A DNA stretch of 64,000 nt. It comes from Fictibacillus sp. BK138. Lineage in GTDB: Bacteria; Bacillota; Bacilli; Bacillales; Fictibacillaceae. Location: NCBI RefSeq assembly GCF_004216955.1, contig NZ_SGXL01000001.1, forward strand, positions 2,693,413-2,757,412, read 5' to 3'. The translations under genes were made by a program, and so were the position numbers. Of this stretch, positions 60,298 through 64,000 are shown one piece after another. Within the stretch, counting starts at the first letter, position 1, and every line of letters starts with the position of its first letter. The notes beneath the pieces are model-generated. The model ran no database searches, was not told the DNA's origin, and saw only the letters and a program-made list of their open reading frames with translations.

Positions 60298-60783
60298 TTA
60301 GTGAACACCTTTCTTCGGATCCCAGTTTCCATTGGTTTTTCGAATTTCAACAATTTGTCCGATATGATAGGCGTTATGAATATTGATGTTTGCAAGAACC
60401 GAATACCACGGGTCGTGCCTGTCTTCATGAGCTGATTTTTCAAAGAGATCGTCTTCTGCACTCTTAACAGCCTCAACCCAATCATTCAGTACGTTTTGAA
60501 GCTGTTTTTTTGCGCTCTCCCAATCTTGATCGTTCTCACTATGAAACGTCTCATCGTTGCTTTCAATTTTCCTACCTTGGGAAATCCCCTTAAACCTCGC
60601 CAAATAACGCTCGTTCCAAAAGATTAAGTGGTTTACAATCTCCGAGATCGAGTTGCTGATACCATTTTTCTCGTTAGCCTGTTCTGGGGTCAATCCATCC
60701 AGTGCCCGTTCAACCGGGACAAACCAGTTTGGCTCATTATGATTGGCTGCCATCTGCCTTAAGAAAATCGTCTTCTGATCCAT
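60298..60783 (-). CDS. DinB/YfiT-like protein, paralogue of the 5614 gene
   Basis: 161 aa. NHNEPNWFVPVERALDGLT, then ISEIVNHLIFWNERYLARF and INIHNAYHIGQIVEIR match the protein at 5614-6105 domain by domain, including the three metal-site His. RBS AGGAGG, ATG 60783. In an operon with the AHSA1 gene. DinB and AHSA1 genes are often paired in Bacillaceae. Confidence 0.85.
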   Translation of the reverse strand: MDQKTIFLRQMAANHNEPNWFVPVERALDGLTPEQANEKNGISNSISEIVNHLIFWNERYLARFKGISQGRKIESNDETFHSENDQDWESAKKQLQNVLNDWVEAVKSAEDDLFEKSAHEDRHDPWYSVLANINIHNAYHIGQIVEIRKTNGNWDPKKGVH

Positions 60784-60947
60784 GAAACTACCTCCTGCAC
60801 TTTATCGTTCATAAAATATCAGTTCGGCATATTCAGAAGAACTCCTTTAATTCGACTAATTTCCCTTTTTTGCCTGAGAGTAACCCCAAGAATATTCCTC
60901 CCTGCTCTTGGTAAAAATACCAAAAAACCTGTACGGGAGTTTTGCTG

Positions 60948-62537
60948 ATGGTATTTAAGAAAAGGGCGCTCAAGAAACTGTTAAAAGATAAAAATGAAGC
61001 GGATGCCCATCCACAACACGAGAATCCCAAAAATGAAGTTCCGCCTGAAGATGTACTGTCCACCGAGCTAGACCAGAATGTTCAGTATATTAGACAAACT
61101 TTTGGCAACAGCTCAGACCTTTCGTTTTCCGATTTTGAACTAGGTCATAAAAAAGCCGTTTTGGTCTATCTAAATGGCCTTGTAGACAAGATGATCATCA
61201 GTCATTTTTTCGAGAACATCAGCCGACCAGAGTTTCTGATTGAACACTCTGAGTTCTTAACAGAAAAAGTAGAAGCTTCTGATTTTATGAAACAGTTTTT
61301 TGCACCAGCTAACAAAGTAAACGAAATTCAACTTTATAAGGAAGTTGTAACAGCTATACTCGCGGGAAATGCCGTTCTCCTGGTGGATTCCATTTCACAT
61401 GCACTCGTAATAAATGCTAAAGGCTGGAGAGATCGTGATGTCTCAGAATCAGCGACCGAAAATGTGGTTCGTGGGCCAAAAGAAGCTTTTACAGAAAATA
61501 TTCAGACCAACACAGCATTGGTACGTAGAAAAATAAAAGATCCGAGGCTGTGGTTAGAGAAAAAAGAGATCGGAAACATTACACAAACAAGTGTATCCGT
61601 CATGTACATCCATAGCATCGCTAACGACAAGATCGTGAAAGAAGTACATGAACGTCTGGATAAAATCGACATTGATGGCATTCTCGAAAGCAACTATATC
61701 GAAGAATTTATTCAAGATGAAGTATATACCCCTTTTCCTACTGTTTTTAATACAGAAAGACCTGATGTAGTTGCTGCTGCTCTTTTAGAAGGACGCATCG
61801 CGATCTTTATCGATGGAACTCCATTCGTACTTTTAGTTCCGGCTCTGTTTACACATTTCTTTCAGGCTGCAGAAGATTATTATCAGCGTTGGGATATCTC
61901 TACACTATTAAGGTTACTTCGTGTGACGGCATATTTTATTTCATTGCTCGGTCCTTCTGCTTATATCGCTGTCATTAACTTTCATCAGGAGATGCTCCCG
62001 ACTCCTCTCTTGATCAGTCTTGCAGCTCAAAGAGAAGGAGTCCCGTTTCCTGCCTTAATTGAGGCTCTGATTATGGAAGTTACGCTTGAGATTTTGCGGG
62101 AAGCTGGACTTCGGCTTCCAAAAGCGATCGGCCAGACCGTTTCGATTGTTGGCGCTTTAGTTATCGGACAAGCTGCGGTTGAAGCTGGAATCATATCAGC
62201 TGCGATGGTTATCGTTGTTTCCATCACGGCCATCTCCAACTTTATCCTGCCTGCTTATAATATGGGAATTGCCGTCCGTATTTTAAGATTTTTATTTATG
62301 TTCCTTGCTGGATCTTTCGGGCTTTATGGTATCGCAGCCGGAATATTTGCATTGGCGCTGCACCTTTGCAGTCTTAGGTCTTTCGGTATTCCTTATATGG
62401 AGCCGCTCGCCCCGTATATCGCTTCAGACATGAAAGATACATTATGGAGAAAGCCAAGGTGGAAATTAGTAACACGGCCGCGCTTGATCAATCAAACCAA
62501 TATCGTTAGAGAAAATGTGACACCTAAAAACAAGTAG
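60948..62537 (+). CDS. Spore germination protein, GerA/GerKA family (A subunit), operon 2
   Basis: 529 aa, full length for the family, from ATG 60948 (GGGAG, eight bases). Soluble domain at about 1-300, and membrane helices at about 310-500 with LRLPKAIGQTVSIVGALVIGQAAVEAG. Clearly paralogous to the 436-aa subunit of operon 1 but with a longer, charged N-terminus. Upstream 60784-60947 must hold a forespore promoter, which I could not place with confidence. Confidence 0.9.
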   Translation: MVFKKRALKKLLKDKNEADAHPQHENPKNEVPPEDVLSTELDQNVQYIRQTFGNSSDLSFSDFELGHKKAVLVYLNGLVDKMIISHFFENISRPEFLIEHSEFLTEKVEASDFMKQFFAPANKVNEIQLYKEVVTAILAGNAVLLVDSISHALVINAKGWRDRDVSESATENVVRGPKEAFTENIQTNTALVRRKIKDPRLWLEKKEIGNITQTSVSVMYIHSIANDKIVKEVHERLDKIDIDGILESNYIEEFIQDEVYTPFPTVFNTERPDVVAAALLEGRIAIFIDGTPFVLLVPALFTHFFQAAEDYYQRWDISTLLRLLRVTAYFISLLGPSAYIAVINFHQEMLPTPLLISLAAQREGVPFPALIEALIMEVTLEILREAGLRLPKAIGQTVSIVGALVIGQAAVEAGIISAAMVIVVSITAISNFILPAYNMGIAVRILRFLFMFLAGSFGLYGIAAGIFALALHLCSLRSFGIPYMEPLAPYIASDMKDTLWRKPRWKLVTRPRLINQTNIVRENVTPKNK

Positions 62538-62552
62538 AAAGGAGCATGAAGG

Positions 62553-63758
62553 GTGAAACTTAAAAAGATACGACTGATTCCGGTTATTGCCCTCATACTG
62601 CTTCTAACTGGCTGCTGGAACAGCAGAGAACTTGAAGACATAGGAATCGCAGTGGCGATGGGTATAGATAAGGCGGACGGCCAATATGTAGTGACGGTTC
62701 AGCTCGTAAATCCATCCTCGATCTCTGCCAGGATGGGGGATTCATCAAGAGCACCGATTGTTACCTATCAGGAAAAAGGGAAAACAATATTTGAAGCCAT
62801 CAGACGTTTAACGAAAACAGCTCCCAGAAAAACTTTCTACCCTCACTTAAAGATGCTGGTAATAGGTGAAAAACTAGCGAGGGAAGGCTTTGCAAAATCC
62901 CTTGACCTGCTTGCACGCGACCCTGAGTTCCGTTCCGATTTTTTTGTTGTGGTCGCAAAAGACCAGCGTGCAGATCATGTTCTCAACGTATTAGTTCCAG
63001 TAGAAAAAATCGCAGCGCAAAACATGTATGTAAAGCTGAAAACTTCCGCAGATGTTTTTGCCCCAACTCTTGCCCTAACTTTTGGGGATTTGCTGCACGA
63101 TCTTACAAGTCCAGGAAAACAGCCCGTCATTACAGGTATTCAGCTTACAGGTGATCCCGCTGAAGGTGAAAAGATGGAAAATCTACAACAAGTAAATCCA
63201 AAGGTCCGCTTAAAATACACCAACATCGCTGTGTTTAATGTTGATAAATTAAAAGGCTGGCTGAATGAAAAAGAAAGCAAAGGCTACAATTACGTTCAAA
63301 ATCATGTAAAAAGTACGATTGTAACTGTACCGTGTTTTTCGAACAAAAAAGAACATCTATCTGTGGAGCTGATTGATGCGGATACAAAATTGAAAACCAA
63401 TTCTATGAGTAGTCAACCCGAAATGAGTGTTTCAGTAAAAGCTGATGCAAATATTGCAGAGGTTGGATGTTCGATTGATTTAACGAAACAAGACACAATA
63501 GAAAAAGTAGAAAAATTAGTAGAGAAAGATATCAACAACAAGATCAGATCGTCTATAAAAGCTGCTCAACAGAAGTACAAACTAGACTTTCTCGGATTCG
63601 GTGAAGTTGTACATCGCTCAGAACCAAAGTATTGGAAACGTGTTAAAAACAACTGGGATAAAGAATTTGTTACTATCCCGATTAGAAGTAGAGTAGACGT
63701 ACATATTCACAAGCTAGGCAAAAGAGGAAATTCTTATATTAACGAGCTAAAGGAGTAG
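62553..63758 (+). CDS. Ger(x)C germination lipoprotein (C subunit), operon 2
   Basis: 401 aa from GTG 62553 (AAAGGAG). Signal peptide with lipobox LLTGC (Cys21), then the family start CWNSRELEDIGIAVAMGID. C-terminal domain at about 200-385. Gene order here is A-C, unlike A-B-C in operon 1, so the B permease presumably comes after the window's edge. Confidence 0.9.
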   Translation: MKLKKIRLIPVIALILLLTGCWNSRELEDIGIAVAMGIDKADGQYVVTVQLVNPSSISARMGDSSRAPIVTYQEKGKTIFEAIRRLTKTAPRKTFYPHLKMLVIGEKLAREGFAKSLDLLARDPEFRSDFFVVVAKDQRADHVLNVLVPVEKIAAQNMYVKLKTSADVFAPTLALTFGDLLHDLTSPGKQPVITGIQLTGDPAEGEKMENLQQVNPKVRLKYTNIAVFNVDKLKGWLNEKESKGYNYVQNHVKSTIVTVPCFSNKKEHLSVELIDADTKLKTNSMSSQPEMSVSVKADANIAEVGCSIDLTKQDTIEKVEKLVEKDINNKIRSSIKAAQQKYKLDFLGFGEVVHRSEPKYWKRVKNNWDKEFVTIPIRSRVDVHIHKLGKRGNSYINELKE

Positions 63759-63762
63759 CAGC

Positions 63763-63984
63763 GTGGTATACACAATTATTTCATTGCTGATCATAGGTTC
63801 TATTCTTCTTATCGATAAACGCAAATTCAAAAAATACAAACAGTCCAGAAAAGATATATGGGTATACTTTGGAATATTAGGTTTTGGTTCATGTTTATTG
63901 CTTTACCACAGTTCAGGCAGAACTCTACCAACACCATTGATCTGGATTGAGGCATCATTAAAACCGATTATCAGCATTTTTTAA
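63763..63984 (+). CDS. Small two-TM protein in germination operon 2 (possible D-type subunit)
   Basis: 73 aa from GTG 63763, four bases after the C-subunit stop. Two membrane helices (residues 2-17 and 33-50) joined by a very basic loop (DKRKFKKYKQSRKD). Short two-TM D subunits have been described in some Bacillus ger operons and modulate germination rate; position and size fit that. The bases at 63985-64000 hold a ribosome site (AAAGGATGGGG) for another gene beyond the edge, likely a B subunit. Confidence 0.65.
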   Translation: MVYTIISLLIIGSILLIDKRKFKKYKQSRKDIWVYFGILGFGSCLLLYHSSGRTLPTPLIWIEASLKPIISIF

Positions 63985-64000
63985 GAAAGGATGGGGTGAT

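Overview
The window looks like chromosomal DNA of an aerobic, spore-forming, low-GC Bacillaceae; Fictibacillus or a close relative is my guess from gene content, and it is not proven here. Supporting signs are two GerA-type spore germinant receptor operons, an Sda-like sporulation checkpoint peptide, YfhD- and DUF4023-like small proteins, a SleB-type cortex/cell-wall hydrolase, an RsbR-type stress protein, strong AGGAGG ribosome sites with frequent TTG/GTG starts, and many U-tailed terminators. No rRNA, tRNA, CRISPR, prophage or insertion sequence was seen. Most of the window is accessory or niche-type chromosome, not core housekeeping.

Layout. 0-3 kb: a four-gene leftward operon of an ECF-like sigma factor, a BtrH-like protein, a GyrI-like effector-binding protein and a VOC protein. 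3-8.4 kb: acetyltransferase, CBO0543-type membrane proteins, DinB and YciI proteins, M20 peptidase and an Sda-like peptide. 8.5-9.5 kb: a FusB-family EF-G-binding protein behind a leader that carries a promoter, a 28-30 codon upstream ORF and mutually placed hairpins. 9.5-10.8 kb: a divergent pair of related Gly-rich proteins and a small hydrophilic protein. 10.9-13.5 kb: a DHA2 drug exporter facing its TetR regulator. 13.8-16.8 kb: a VanR/VanS-like two-component system with an overlooked 42-aa secreted-type peptide at its end. 17.2-20.7 kb: germinant receptor operon 1 (A-B-C). 20.7-25 kb: a Fur-controlled siderophore ABC transporter of YusV/YfiYZ/YfhA type, interrupted by a 200-bp dispersed repeat.

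25-29.3 kb: a stand-alone RsgA C-terminal domain, a ferritin-like/cupin fusion, a candidate small RNA, a Qnr-like pentapeptide protein, small membrane proteins and a frameshifted tubby-like gene. 29.5-38 kb: FUSC exporter, a 1239-aa secreted subtilase, a YfhD-like protein and a second DHA2 exporter. 38-44.8 kb: HEFGH protease, lipase, cortex-type hydrolase, DinB, coiled-coil membrane protein, and a Crp/Fnr regulator between two YdcZ half-transporters. 44.8-50.2 kb: DUF2089/SHOCT operon with a long palindromic promoter site, NlpC/P60 hydrolase, lipoprotein with a 13-codon leader, SDR and an AT-rich stretch with PlsY. 50.2-60.8 kb: RsbR-like STAS protein, AIM24 protein, S66 peptidase, coat-like protein, permeases, MBL hydrolase, endonuclease IV, AHSA1 and DinB proteins. 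60.9-64 kb: germinant receptor operon 2 (A-C-small gene, continuing off the right edge).

The most unusual signal is a class of intergenic arrays in which a 6-8 bp word recurs every 20-21 bp, close to two helical turns, while the DNA between is not conserved. There are four arrays with three different words: CGCTCA twice (sharing an identical 42-bp head), TGGATT once, and ATCCCACG once. All lie just 3' of genes. I do not recognise them as a described system. Calls rest on reading the sequence and on family knowledge; no search was run.
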